Source: Deltaproteobacteria bacterium (lineage in GTDB: Bacteria; Desulfobacterota; Desulfarculia; Desulfarculales; Desulfarculaceae). Taken from it: a DNA stretch of 64,000 nucleotides. The stretch is taken from positions 62,001 to 126,000 of the forward strand of contig JAHLLK010000003.1 in the NCBI GenBank assembly GCA_020444165.1, in the 5' to 3' direction. A program made the position numbers and the translations under genes. A model generated the notes under the pieces. It did not search any database and was not told the origin of the DNA. It worked only from the letters and a program-made list of their open reading frames with translations. Shown here one piece after another: positions 51,973-59,923 of this stretch. The first letter of the stretch is position 1. Every line of letters begins with the position of its first letter.

Positions 51973-52392
51973 TGTCCGCATTATTAGCATGCCGCCTGGA
52001 AGGCTGTCAAACTTTTTTTGGCGGGCCGCGCCCGGCCACGGGGCTGGCGGCTGCCCGGGTCCGGCGTGGCGCGGGCAGGAGCGGAGTTGTCCCGCGGAGA
52101 CTCGCCGGGAAGGGGGCAGGGGAGGGGATTGGGGGCGCGCTACCAAGGTCAAGAATGAGAGAGGTGTGGGGCCCAGGGCCAAGCCGGGGAGCAGGTTGCC
52201 GGTTCCTTTTCGAACAATCTGCTGGACATGGGGCGGACGATGCGCTTAATTAACTGCGGAAGGCTGAGAATACAAACTGAATTACCATTCCAAATACCGG
52301 CCTTTCCCTGGCCGGGGGAGTTCCCGCCAGTTGCCCGGCCCCTGTGGCTCATCGCGGGGACGGGGCAACCGACCGGCTCTTAGCGGGAGGCT

Positions 52393-52421
52393 TTGCCAAA
52401 GATGATCACATTTGCTATCAT
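52393..52421 (+). promoter_or_regulatory. Sigma-70-like promoter of the cell-shape cluster
   Basis: TTGCCA (52393-52398), 17-bp spacer, TATCAT (52416-52421), about 105 bp upstream of the L,D-peptidase start. Confidence 0.5.
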
Positions 52422-52479
52422 TCCCGCAAAGTTGGCCCGGGCAAGCGGCCGACGGCACCAGGGGAAAATGGGGGACAAT

Positions 52480-52521
52480 ATGAAAAAGCTCTTCATTTTT
52501 ATCCGTTTTTTTGTTAATTAG
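52480..52521 (+). CDS. Possible 13-residue leader peptide
   Basis: MKKLFIFIRFFVN is preceded by GGGGGACAAT and ends TAG five bases before the GTG of the L,D-peptidase. Four of 13 residues are Phe. It could be an upstream leader that tunes translation of the next gene, or a remnant of an earlier signal peptide start. Very short, so weakly supported. Confidence 0.3.
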   Translation: MKKLFIFIRFFVN

Positions 52522-52526
52522 ACGCC

Positions 52527-54125
52527 GTGGATCGGAACAGACGAAACATAACCCCCCCAGACGGGGGAAATACCGTCGGATTCTCCGGTCTTGTCCCGCC
52601 GACCTGGTCCCGCTCCGCGGCCTGGGCTCTCGCCTTGTTCAGCCTGCTCTTCATTCTGGCAGCCTCGCCCCCGGCCCGGGCCCAGGAGGTGCGGGCTGCG
52701 GTGCCCCCCTTCTCCATGCCTCCGGAGACAGGACCGGCCTTGGTGTTCTGCTATCAGGGCAAGGTGATGGATCCCCGGGTGGTGGTGGTGGACAAAAGCC
52801 GACAAAGGCTCTTTGTCCTGCGCTACATGGGCCGGCTCGCCCTGGAGTACGAGATGCCTTGCTCCACCGGTCAGCAGGACGGCCAGAAAGAGGCTGCCGG
52901 CGATGAGCGCACCCCCGAGGGCTTGTATTTCGTGACCCATCGCTATCAGGACCGCAAGGTCACCATCTTCGGTGACCGGGCCCTGCACCTGAACTACCCC
53001 AATATCTTCGACAAGCTGGATGGCCGCCAAGGCGACGGCATCTATATTCACGGCACCAACCGCGAACTGAAGCCCAAGGGCAGCAACGGTTGCGTGGTCA
53101 TGGCCAACGATGAGCTGTCCGAGGTGGGCCCCCTGTTGAAAAACCAGTCCACCCCGGTGGTGGTGGTGGACAGCTTCAGCCTGCCCAAGGACACCCAGCA
53201 GAAGGATGCCTGCGCTTATCTGCAGTTGGTGAAGGAAGGCCAGGTCCTCTCCGACGACCTGGCCGCAGCCCCTCAAGAGGTCACTCTCCTGGAGCCGGGC
53301 CACCATCCTTCTGATTTCGGCTATCTGGGGCCGCGCCTGGCCGGGTTCGCCCGCCGCCCCAAACCACCCCTCAGCCTGGAAACCGAGGGCTTGGCCCTTT
53401 TCGGGGTGGGTGACAAATGGGTGGTGGTCCACCACAAGAAGATCAAGGGCCCGGATGGCGCCACGGTGCTCATTACCCGTCGGGTCTATTTAAGAGGGGA
53501 CAGCACGGCCAAGCTGACCCCGGTGCGCGATCAGTGGGTTTTGGCCGATGCCGCCGCGGCCAAGCAATTGGCCGGCTGGCTCCCCGAGGTCCCCCCGGTG
53601 AAGGTCCCTCCGCCAGTCGCAAAACCGGCCCCGGTACAGGTGGCCCAGGTGGTGGTCCCGCCGCCGGCGGCCAAACCCACGCCCCCTCCGGTCCCTCCGG
53701 CCCCCCCGGCCAAACCGGCCCCCCCGGCCAAACCGGCCCCCCCGGCCAAACCGGCTCCGCCGGCCAAGAACCTGGCCAAGGAAAGCAGCCAGATCAAGGC
53801 CACCCTCCTGGCCTGGGCCCGGGCCTGGCAAAGGAAGGACCTGAACGCCTATATCAGCTACTATGCCCCGCAGTTCAAGAACGAGGGTATGGACCTGGCG
53901 GCTTGGAAGAAGCACAAGGCTTATTTGAACAAGGTATACAAAGTCATCCAGGTGAGGTTCAGCAATCTCAAAATCGAGATAGAAGGCGACCGGGCCAAAG
54001 TAACCTTCCTGCAGAGCTACCGGTCTGATTGGCATCAGGACCTGGGGCGCAAATCCATGATCATGATCCGCCACAAAGGCGCCTGGAAGATCCTTACCGA
54101 AGATTGGGAGCAGATCAGAAGCTGA
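52527..54125 (+). CDS. YkuD-type L,D-peptidase with NTF2-like domain (Csd6/Pgp2-like)
   Basis: The 532-residue periplasmic protein has a signal anchor (about residues 30-52), a YkuD catalytic domain (about 82-215) with His175 and Cys189 in HGTNRELKPKGSNGCVVM, a middle domain with FAVG-like strands, a Pro/Ala/Lys-rich linker with four PPAKPA repeats and a C-terminal NTF2/SnoaL-like domain (about 415-530; LAWARAWQRKDLNAYISYYAP). YkuD plus NTF2 is the architecture of Csd6/Pgp2, which trim peptidoglycan tetrapeptides to tripeptides and shape helical cells. GTG start. First gene of a four-gene cell-shape cluster. Confidence 0.85.
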   Translation: MDRNRRNITPPDGGNTVGFSGLVPPTWSRSAAWALALFSLLFILAASPPARAQEVRAAVPPFSMPPETGPALVFCYQGKVMDPRVVVVDKSRQRLFVLRYMGRLALEYEMPCSTGQQDGQKEAAGDERTPEGLYFVTHRYQDRKVTIFGDRALHLNYPNIFDKLDGRQGDGIYIHGTNRELKPKGSNGCVVMANDELSEVGPLLKNQSTPVVVVDSFSLPKDTQQKDACAYLQLVKEGQVLSDDLAAAPQEVTLLEPGHHPSDFGYLGPRLAGFARRPKPPLSLETEGLALFGVGDKWVVVHHKKIKGPDGATVLITRRVYLRGDSTAKLTPVRDQWVLADAAAAKQLAGWLPEVPPVKVPPPVAKPAPVQVAQVVVPPPAAKPTPPPVPPAPPAKPAPPAKPAPPAKPAPPAKNLAKESSQIKATLLAWARAWQRKDLNAYISYYAPQFKNEGMDLAAWKKHKAYLNKVYKVIQVRFSNLKIEIEGDRAKVTFLQSYRSDWHQDLGRKSMIMIRHKGAWKILTEDWEQIRS

Positions 54126-54188
54126 CGCGCCACCAGGCTGATCCTGGAGGGTAGGCCTCGCTTGCCGGTCTTTCACCTGGAGTGAGAT

Positions 54189-55064
54189 TTGACCAAAAAC
54201 AACCTGGATATAGTCTTGGTGCGCAAGTCCGGGCCGGTCCAACGCCTGCGTTTGGGGGCCTGGCTGTTTTATTTTCTGGGCATCATCCTGGTGGCCCTCT
54301 TGGCCGGTATCGCGGGAGGCGGCTGGCTCATCTACAAGCAGGAAACGGTGCTCAAGGACATGGCCAGCAGCATGAATCTCATGATGCTGCGCACCGAGCG
54401 CCTGGAGTACCTGGTGCAGGAGCAGGAGACCCGGGAGCTCTTGGCCCAGGAAGAAGCCGACCGTAAGGAGGACCAGAGCCGGGCCGAGGCTGCGAAGAAG
54501 AACGCCAAAGCCGGCGCGGAGTCCGAGAGCGCCCCCACTCCCGAGCCCACCCCGGAGCCCACGCCGCCGCCCGAGCCGCCCGAGCCCATCACTTCGGAGG
54601 TGGTGGCGGTGCAGGGCGTGGAGTCCCGCCTGGAAGGCCAGGACCTGGTGGTCACCTTCAACGTGGCCAACGTGGGCGAGGGGCGCGCCAATACGGCCGA
54701 AGGTTATGTGTCCCTGGTCCTCCGGGGAACCCGGCGGGGCAAGCCCTGGATGGAGGCTTGGCCGCCCATGAAACTCACCCCCCAGGGCCGGCCCCAGAAC
54801 TACCGGCGGGGCACGCCCTTTGCCGTGCAGCGCTACCGCCGGATCCGGGCCCGTTTCGCCATGGCCGACAAGCAGTTCACCAAGATGGAATTCGTGATCT
54901 ACGACCGCGACGGCGGCCTGCTCCTGGTGCAGAGCCGGGACCTGGCGCCGGACGGCAGCCTGGCGTCCGGCGCCCCGGAAAAGACCCCGGACACCCCGCC
55001 CGACAACACCGCCGAACCGGAAACCGCACCTGGTACGGCTTCCCCCACGGCAGAAAGCAACTGA
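54189..55064 (+). CDS. Membrane-anchored protein with coiled coil, cell-shape cluster
   Basis: The 291-residue protein has one N-terminal transmembrane helix (about residues 26-48), a short charged coiled coil (about 50-100), a Pro/Glu linker (PTPEPTPEPTPPPEPPEP) and a beta-rich domain (LVVTFNVANVGEGRANTAEGYVSLVLRG... to about 255). No family recognised. TTG start with GGAGTGAG upstream. It lies between the YkuD and M99 genes, three bases before the latter. By position it could link cytoplasmic bactofilin to the periplasmic enzymes, as Csd5 does in Helicobacter; this is inference. Confidence 0.7.
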   Translation: MTKNNLDIVLVRKSGPVQRLRLGAWLFYFLGIILVALLAGIAGGGWLIYKQETVLKDMASSMNLMMLRTERLEYLVQEQETRELLAQEEADRKEDQSRAEAAKKNAKAGAESESAPTPEPTPEPTPPPEPPEPITSEVVAVQGVESRLEGQDLVVTFNVANVGEGRANTAEGYVSLVLRGTRRGKPWMEAWPPMKLTPQGRPQNYRRGTPFAVQRYRRIRARFAMADKQFTKMEFVIYDRDGGLLLVQSRDLAPDGSLASGAPEKTPDTPPDNTAEPETAPGTASPTAESN

Positions 55065-55067
55065 CAG

Positions 55068-56882
55068 GTGTGGTTTCCCAGGCAGGGCAAGCCCTGGCTC
55101 CTCTGCCTGGGAGCCATGTTCCTGCTTTTGTCCGCGGCCGCGGCGGCCCCCGCGGGGACCGGGCCCCAGCGCCCCGGCCGCGAGCATCTGGTCTATTTTG
55201 CCAACACCCCCGATGAACTGAGTGTTTACCGGGTTTACGGGGCCAGGGACGGCAAGACCCTGATGATCGTGGGCGGCATCCAGGGCGACGAGCCGGGGGG
55301 CTTTCTCTCGGCCGATCTCTACGCCGATCTGAGCCTGGTGCGGGGAAACCTCATCGTGGTGCCCCGGGCCAACTTCTATTCCATAATCCTGAACCAACGC
55401 GGGCCGGACGGCGACATGAACCGCCAGTTCGGCGATCCGGTCACGGCGCTCCGCCAGAAAAAGATCGTGGACGTCATCAAGCAGCTCATCGCGGAAAGCG
55501 ATCTGCTCTTGAACCTCCACGATGGCAGCGGCTTTTTTCGGACCCGCTACGAGAGCCCCCTGGCCAATCCCCAGCGTTACGGCCAATCCCTCATCGCCGA
55601 CACGGACGTCTACCGCCGGCCCGACGGCGGAGTCATCGACCTGAAAGTCCTGGCTGAGAAGGTGCTGGCCCGGGTGAACCCCCAGATACCCTCCCCGGCC
55701 CACCATCTGTTGTTCAACAACCACCGCACCTCGGCCAAGGACTCCCCCAACAAGGAGCAGCGCCTCTCGGCCACCTACTATGCCTTGACCCGCTGCCAAA
55801 TTCCGGCCTTTGGCGTGGAGACCAGCAAGTCGCTGCCCACGGTGGAGATGAAGATCCGCCACCACGCCCTGGTGGTCAACGCCTTCATGGAAGAGCTGGG
55901 GGTGGTGCCGGAGCACCCGGGCTGTGACCTGGAGCAACCGCAGCTCAAGTACCTGGTGGTGACCATCAACGACGACCTGCCGGTGGTGGTGCGCCAGGAC
56001 GCGGTGCTGCAGGTGGCGGCCGGCGACCGCATCAACGTACAGCACATCGAGGCCAACTATGACCGCGGGCTCACCTGCGATCTGGAGGGCGTGGGCTCGG
56101 TCAACGACACCCGCCAGAGTTTCGTGATCCAAAGGCCCACCCAGATCGTGGTGCGCAAGGACAGCCAGACCATCGGCCGGGTGCGGGTGGAGCCGGGGCC
56201 GGCCGGGGTCCACCGGGGACCGGTGAAGTCGCACATCCTTTACCTGGTGGTGGAGGTGGCGGGCCAGCGCCGGGTGGTGGCTGACGGTGAGTCGTTGAAC
56301 CTGGTCAAGGGTGACACCCTGACCGTGGTGGACGTGCTTTCCAACCTGCCGGATCAAAGCAATCTTCGTGTGAATTTCAAGGGCTTTGTGCCCCACGGCG
56401 GGGGCAACACCGGCGAAGACCGCGGCTTTCCCATCAACACCGCCTCGGACCTCCTGCCGCGTTACTCCCACTGCCCCGGAGGAGGCGAACCCAGCCTGGA
56501 ATGCTATCAGGTGGTGGTCAAGCAGGGCGAGCGCCCCTTGGGGGGCATTGATGTGAAGCTGGTGCCGGCCAAACTGGACTATGTGGTTATCCGCCGGGAA
56601 GGGGGGTACAAAATGGTCTACCAGAACGGGGAGACCATCCGCACCCGGCCCGGCGAGCGCCTGGAGGTCATGGACCTCAAAACCAATGTCAAGGTCGCGG
56701 ACGAACTGGCCTTGGAGCTCTGGGGCAAAGCGGCCCACCTGAAGCTGCAGGGCGGGGCCATTCCCACCGACGACCACAGCTTGCGGCGCTTGACCACCCG
56801 AGGCAAGGGCGATCTGAAGCTGATGGTCATGCGCCAGGCTCAAACCATGGGTCATGTGCGTCTGGAGATCGGAGGACGATAA
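55068..56882 (+). CDS. M99-type D,L-carboxypeptidase (Csd4-like)
   Basis: The 604-residue exported protein has a signal peptide (about residues 1-27) and a carboxypeptidase domain with zinc ligands Gln72 and Glu75 (GGIQGDEPGG) and His151 (NLHDGSG), plus catalytic Glu251 (FGVETSKS). Gln in place of the usual His is the hallmark of Helicobacter Csd4 (M99), which cuts peptidoglycan tripeptide to dipeptide. The remaining ~330 residues form several beta domains. Coupled upstream by three bases and downstream to bactofilin by TAA-TTG adjacency. Confidence 0.85.
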   Translation: MWFPRQGKPWLLCLGAMFLLLSAAAAAPAGTGPQRPGREHLVYFANTPDELSVYRVYGARDGKTLMIVGGIQGDEPGGFLSADLYADLSLVRGNLIVVPRANFYSIILNQRGPDGDMNRQFGDPVTALRQKKIVDVIKQLIAESDLLLNLHDGSGFFRTRYESPLANPQRYGQSLIADTDVYRRPDGGVIDLKVLAEKVLARVNPQIPSPAHHLLFNNHRTSAKDSPNKEQRLSATYYALTRCQIPAFGVETSKSLPTVEMKIRHHALVVNAFMEELGVVPEHPGCDLEQPQLKYLVVTINDDLPVVVRQDAVLQVAAGDRINVQHIEANYDRGLTCDLEGVGSVNDTRQSFVIQRPTQIVVRKDSQTIGRVRVEPGPAGVHRGPVKSHILYLVVEVAGQRRVVADGESLNLVKGDTLTVVDVLSNLPDQSNLRVNFKGFVPHGGGNTGEDRGFPINTASDLLPRYSHCPGGGEPSLECYQVVVKQGERPLGGIDVKLVPAKLDYVVIRREGGYKMVYQNGETIRTRPGERLEVMDLKTNVKVADELALELWGKAAHLKLQGGAIPTDDHSLRRLTTRGKGDLKLMVMRQAQTMGHVRLEIGGR

Positions 56883-57209
56883 TTGAGCGGCAATAATTTC
56901 ACCATCTTGGCCGCCGGCACTTTCGTACGTGGCGATGTGTACAGCGATGACGTCCTGGTGGTGGAGGGCGGGGTGGAGGGCAATATCGTGGGCAACCGGG
57001 TCTCGGTTAAGGCCTCGGGCTGGCTGCACGGCAACCTCACCTGCCGCTCCCTGTCCATCGAGCCGGGCGGCATCGTGGACGGCGCGGTCCGGGTCAGCAG
57101 TTCCCTGGCCCTGCCACCCCACGACCAAGCCCGACCGGACGCCTTGCCCGCGGGCCAGAACAGCCCCTCCCTGGCCCAAGGCGACACCCCCTCTGGAGAC
57201 CAGGACTAA
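56883..57209 (+). CDS. Bactofilin (CcmA/BacA-type)
   Basis: The 108-residue polymer-forming cytoskeletal protein has a right-handed beta-helix core in regular ~17-residue steps (FVRGDVYSDDVLVVEGGVEGNIVG; NRVSVKASGWLHGNLTCRSLSIEPGGIVDG) and a Pro-rich disordered tail. Bactofilins localise peptidoglycan enzymes to curved membrane. TTG start, with GGAGG seven bases upstream inside the end of the previous gene. Its stop overlaps the cupin ATG by one base. Context: directly after a Csd4-like enzyme, as in curved-cell bacteria. Confidence 0.9.
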   Translation: MSGNNFTILAAGTFVRGDVYSDDVLVVEGGVEGNIVGNRVSVKASGWLHGNLTCRSLSIEPGGIVDGAVRVSSSLALPPHDQARPDALPAGQNSPSLAQGDTPSGDQD

Positions 57210-57577
57210 TGGTGCTGGTCAAGGCCGCGGCCCAGTTGCCCACCTTTGCGGCGGCCGACGGCTGCCAAATCTCCGAAGTGGTGCATCCCGCGGGGGATCA
57301 CACCTCCCCGGGCGTCAGTCTGGCTCGGGCCCTGGTGCCTCCGGCCGGCGCCACCCAACCGCATTCGCTTGATTTTTTAGAGATATATTATATTATCAGC
57401 GGCAAAGGCGTGATGCACGCTGGCGAGGAAACCGCGCCCCTGGCGCCGGAAACCTGCGTGTATTTGCCGGCGGGCACCGTGCAGTGGGTGGAGAACACCA
57501 GCGCCCAGGAGCCCTTGATCTTCCTTTGCGTGTGCCATCCGGGTTATGACCCCGCCGGAGACCATCCCGCCACCTGA
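57209..57577 (+). CDS. Cupin-domain protein
   Basis: The 122-residue small beta-barrel has cupin motif 1 around QPHSLDFLEIYYIISGKGVMHAGEE split (residues about 48-73) and motif 2 CVYLPAGTVQWVENTS. One metal-ligand His is present; others are replaced, so metal binding is uncertain. Translationally coupled (TAATG) to bactofilin and followed by a hairpin that may end the operon. Function unknown; it could be a metabolic passenger. Confidence 0.8.
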   Translation: MVLVKAAAQLPTFAAADGCQISEVVHPAGDHTSPGVSLARALVPPAGATQPHSLDFLEIYYIISGKGVMHAGEETAPLAPETCVYLPAGTVQWVENTSAQEPLIFLCVCHPGYDPAGDHPAT

Positions 57578-57603
57578 AAGGTCCCATGCCTGGCGCCCTG
57601 GGC

Positions 57604-57627
57604 GCTCCCGGCTCCCCAGCCGGGAGC
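57604..57627 (+). terminator. Hairpin after the cell-shape operon
   Basis: A perfect 10-bp stem GCTCCCGGCT / AGCCGGGAGC with CCCC loop, 27 bp after the cupin stop; a TTATTTT tract follows about 13 nt later. Possible terminator. Confidence 0.5.
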
Positions 57628-57667
57628 CGGGGCGGCGGCTTATTTTCCCCCTACAGGAGGTTAGATC

Positions 57668-58150
57668 ATGCCCAAAGTGTTGGTAGCCTATGACTCCCAT
57701 GGCGGCAACACCCGCAAGCTGGCCGAGGCCCTGGCCCGGACCTTGGAGGCCGAGGGCTGCAGCGTGAGCCTGGAAAAGATCGCGGAAGGCACGGTGGACA
57801 AGCTGAAGGACGTGGACGGTGTGCTGTTGGGCTCGCCCTGCTACTTCGGCAACATGTCCGCCACGGCCAAAAGCTTTCTGGATCAGTCCATCAAATTCTT
57901 CGGCGCGGGCGAGCTGGTGGGCAAGCCAGCCGGCGTGTTTTGCAGCACCGGCGGCATCGGCGGCATGGGCGAGCTGGCCCTTTTGTCGCTCCTGACCGGC
58001 CTGTTGATCCACGGCATGGTGGCCCAGGGCCTGCGGAAGGGCGGGCATGTGGGCCCCTTGGCCATTGGCGAGCCGGATGAGCGGGTGCTGGGTGAGTGTG
58101 AGGTGTACGCCAAACAGTTCGCCGCCTTGGTGAAAAAGCTTGCCGCCTGA
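57668..58150 (+). CDS. Flavodoxin-like protein (WrbA-type NAD(P)H:quinone reductase family)
   Basis: The 160-residue FMN-binding fold has the phosphate loop SHGGNTRKLAE (about residues 10-20), GSPCYFGNMSA in the second flavin loop and STGGIGGMGE in the third. It probably moves electrons as a flavodoxin or quinone reductase. ATG with AGGAGG upstream. Its last codons overlap the amidohydrolase start by 11 bases. Confidence 0.88.
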   Translation: MPKVLVAYDSHGGNTRKLAEALARTLEAEGCSVSLEKIAEGTVDKLKDVDGVLLGSPCYFGNMSATAKSFLDQSIKFFGAGELVGKPAGVFCSTGGIGGMGELALLSLLTGLLIHGMVAQGLRKGGHVGPLAIGEPDERVLGECEVYAKQFAALVKKLAA

Positions 58151-59261
58151 GATTCTAGACCTGAGCCAGGAGCCCGGCCCCCTTTGTCTGGTGGGCCGGG
58201 GCCTGGCCGGCGCGCCGCCGGGGTTTGCCGAACTGCCGGCGTTGTTGGTGGAGAAGGGCAGGGTGCGGGCCCTGGGCCAGGCCGCCCTGGCCGCCGGCGC
58301 TCCCCGGTGGGAGTTGCCGGACTTGTGGCTCTGCCCCGCACCCCTGGACGCCCACGTGCACCTGTGCATGCGGGGCTCGCCCGAGGAGAACCTGGCCGCC
58401 AGTTGGCGGGCGGGCCTGGCCGCGGTGCGCGACCTGGGGCAAAAACCCACCCAGCCCACCCCGGGCCAGGAAACGCGCCCGCCCCTGGTGCAAGCCTCCG
58501 GGCCGGGCCTCTGCGCTCCGGGCGATGGCTTCTGCTGGCTGGCCCACGCCCTGCGGGGGCCGGAGGCGTTCGCCCGGGCCACCCGGGAGCGGGCCCAGGC
58601 CGGGGTGGCGGTGATCAAGGTGTTCCTGACCGGGCTGTTGGACTTTGATCACCCCGGCCAGGTATTGGCCCCCCTGGCCGTGTCCGCCCCGGAGTTGGCC
58701 GCGGTGTGCCAGGAGGCCCGGCGCTGGGGCCTGCCGGTGGCGGTGCACGCCAGCGGCATCCCCGCGGCCCGGGTGGCGGCCCAGTGCGGGGTGACCTCCT
58801 TGGAGCACGGCTTCTTCCTGGATCGCCCCACCCTGGCCCTGTTGGCCCAGGCCGGGGTGAGCTGGGTGCCCACCGCAGCCACCATCCGGGGCCTTTGGGA
58901 GGACGCAGCCCGCTTCACCCCGCCCCAGTTGGACAACCTGACGCGGATCATCGAGAGCCAGCTCCTGGCCCTGGGCCTGGCCCGGGAGGAGGGGGTGAAC
59001 CTGGTCTTGGGCAGCGACGCCGGCGCGGTGAACCTGCCCCACGACCGGGCGCTGTTCCGGGAAATGGCCATGTGGCAAGAGGCGGGCCTGCCCGGCGAAG
59101 AGATCTTCGCGGCGGCCACCGGGCGGGCGGCCGACCTCCTGGGCCTGGCCGGGGTAGTGGGCGAGCTGGCGCTCGAGGCCCGGGCCTGGCTCCTGGGCGT
59201 GCCGGAAGACCCCCAGGTCAACCCCCTGGGCTTGGCCTCGCCGGCCTGGCGCAGTTTTTAG
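58140..59261 (+). CDS. Metal-dependent amidohydrolase
   Basis: The 373-residue TIM-barrel hydrolase of the imidazolonepropionase/dihydroorotase-like superfamily has a metal HxH in LDAHVHLCM (about residues 68-72), a Lys in VAVIKVFLTG, His in VAVHASG, His in SLEHGFF and Asp in LGSDAGAV. All metal positions are kept, so it is probably active on a cyclic amide or similar substrate that cannot be named. TTG start overlapping the flavodoxin gene. Confidence 0.85.
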   Translation: MPPEILDLSQEPGPLCLVGRGLAGAPPGFAELPALLVEKGRVRALGQAALAAGAPRWELPDLWLCPAPLDAHVHLCMRGSPEENLAASWRAGLAAVRDLGQKPTQPTPGQETRPPLVQASGPGLCAPGDGFCWLAHALRGPEAFARATRERAQAGVAVIKVFLTGLLDFDHPGQVLAPLAVSAPELAAVCQEARRWGLPVAVHASGIPAARVAAQCGVTSLEHGFFLDRPTLALLAQAGVSWVPTAATIRGLWEDAARFTPPQLDNLTRIIESQLLALGLAREEGVNLVLGSDAGAVNLPHDRALFREMAMWQEAGLPGEEIFAAATGRAADLLGLAGVVGELALEARAWLLGVPEDPQVNPLGLASPAWRSF

Positions 59262-59281
59262 AGCCGCTTTGCCGCCGGGGT

Positions 59282-59896
59282 TCAGTCCCGGGCGGCGGGG
59301 ACGAAACCTCCCAGTTGGCGGGGGTAATAAATCACATACTTGCGGGCCACGATGCGGTGGCGCTCCAGGGATAGCTCCTTCACCATGTGGAAGAACTCCT
59401 GCAAGTCGCAAATATGCGCCAGAGTTTGTTTAAACTTATTGCCACTTTGAACGTCTTCGTTGAGAGGAAGCATGAAGCTTCCGCTGCCACCGCTGAACCG
59501 CACGCCCAGCCGGGCGGACAGCTCCTCCACCTCGTGATACACCCGCCGGATAAGGTCGGTGCGCAGGATGTCCGAGGAAGTGTTCAGTAACGCTTCCATC
59601 AACCCGGCCAGATAGGAGGCTTCCTCCTGCTTGGCCCCGTCGTGGGCAAAGCGCAGGTACAGCCGGGCCAGGTGGGCCAAAGGGCCCGACAGGGTGAAAT
59701 GCGGGGGCATCTGTTCCCCCGGGCGGCGCCCCGCGGCCAGACATTCCTCGCGTTGGTCCTCATACACCGCGGCGGCCTGCACGTGGACCAAGAGGATACG
59801 GTCGGTCTGCCAATCGCTCCATCTGAGACGCATGGGGGAATCCGTGATCACGTGGTCGCGGGAGTCCCGGGGAGGGAAATTTATGATATCGTTCAC
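59282..59896 (-). CDS. Hypothetical protein
   Basis: The 204-residue soluble helical protein (MNDIINFPPRDSRDHVITDSPMRL) has no recognised family. A DILRTDLIRRVYHEVEELSARLGVRF stretch and a Tyr/Arg-rich C-terminus stand out. GTG start, weak ribosome site. Divergent from the lytic transglycosylase by 27 bp and convergent with the amidohydrolase. Codon usage matches the neighbours, so it is likely real. Confidence 0.65.
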   Translation of the reverse strand: MNDIINFPPRDSRDHVITDSPMRLRWSDWQTDRILLVHVQAAAVYEDQREECLAAGRRPGEQMPPHFTLSGPLAHLARLYLRFAHDGAKQEEASYLAGLMEALLNTSSDILRTDLIRRVYHEVEELSARLGVRFSGGSGSFMLPLNEDVQSGNKFKQTLAHICDLQEFFHMVKELSLERHRIVARKYVIYYPRQLGGFVPAARD

Positions 59897-59923
59897 TTGG
59901 ACACTCTCGGAAAGGCATGGGTT

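Larger units (their letters stand above)
51831..52526. other. Divergent regulatory region (FadN-type gene / cell-shape cluster)
   Basis: About 700 bp. Left part: two FadR-type operators for the beta-oxidation gene. Right part: a sigma-70-like promoter, then a tiny leader ORF before the L,D-peptidase gene. The middle (52000-52380) is GC-rich with no gene I can support. Confidence 0.55.

Noticed and set aside
51938..52253. Two overlapping plus-strand frames of about 100 codons upstream of the cell-shape cluster
   Set aside because: They run through the FadR boxes, have no ribosome site and show Arg/Gly/Pro-rich shadow composition.
53690..53765. Short tandem DNA repeat encoding PPAKPA units
   Set aside because: It is explained as an ordinary Pro-rich linker within the L,D-peptidase gene rather than a CRISPR or regulatory repeat.
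53490..57179. 1229-codon open frame on the minus strand opposite the cell-shape cluster
   Set aside because: It mirrors four well-supported plus-strand genes; its Gly/His/Gln/Val-rich composition and lack of domains mark it as antisense shadow.
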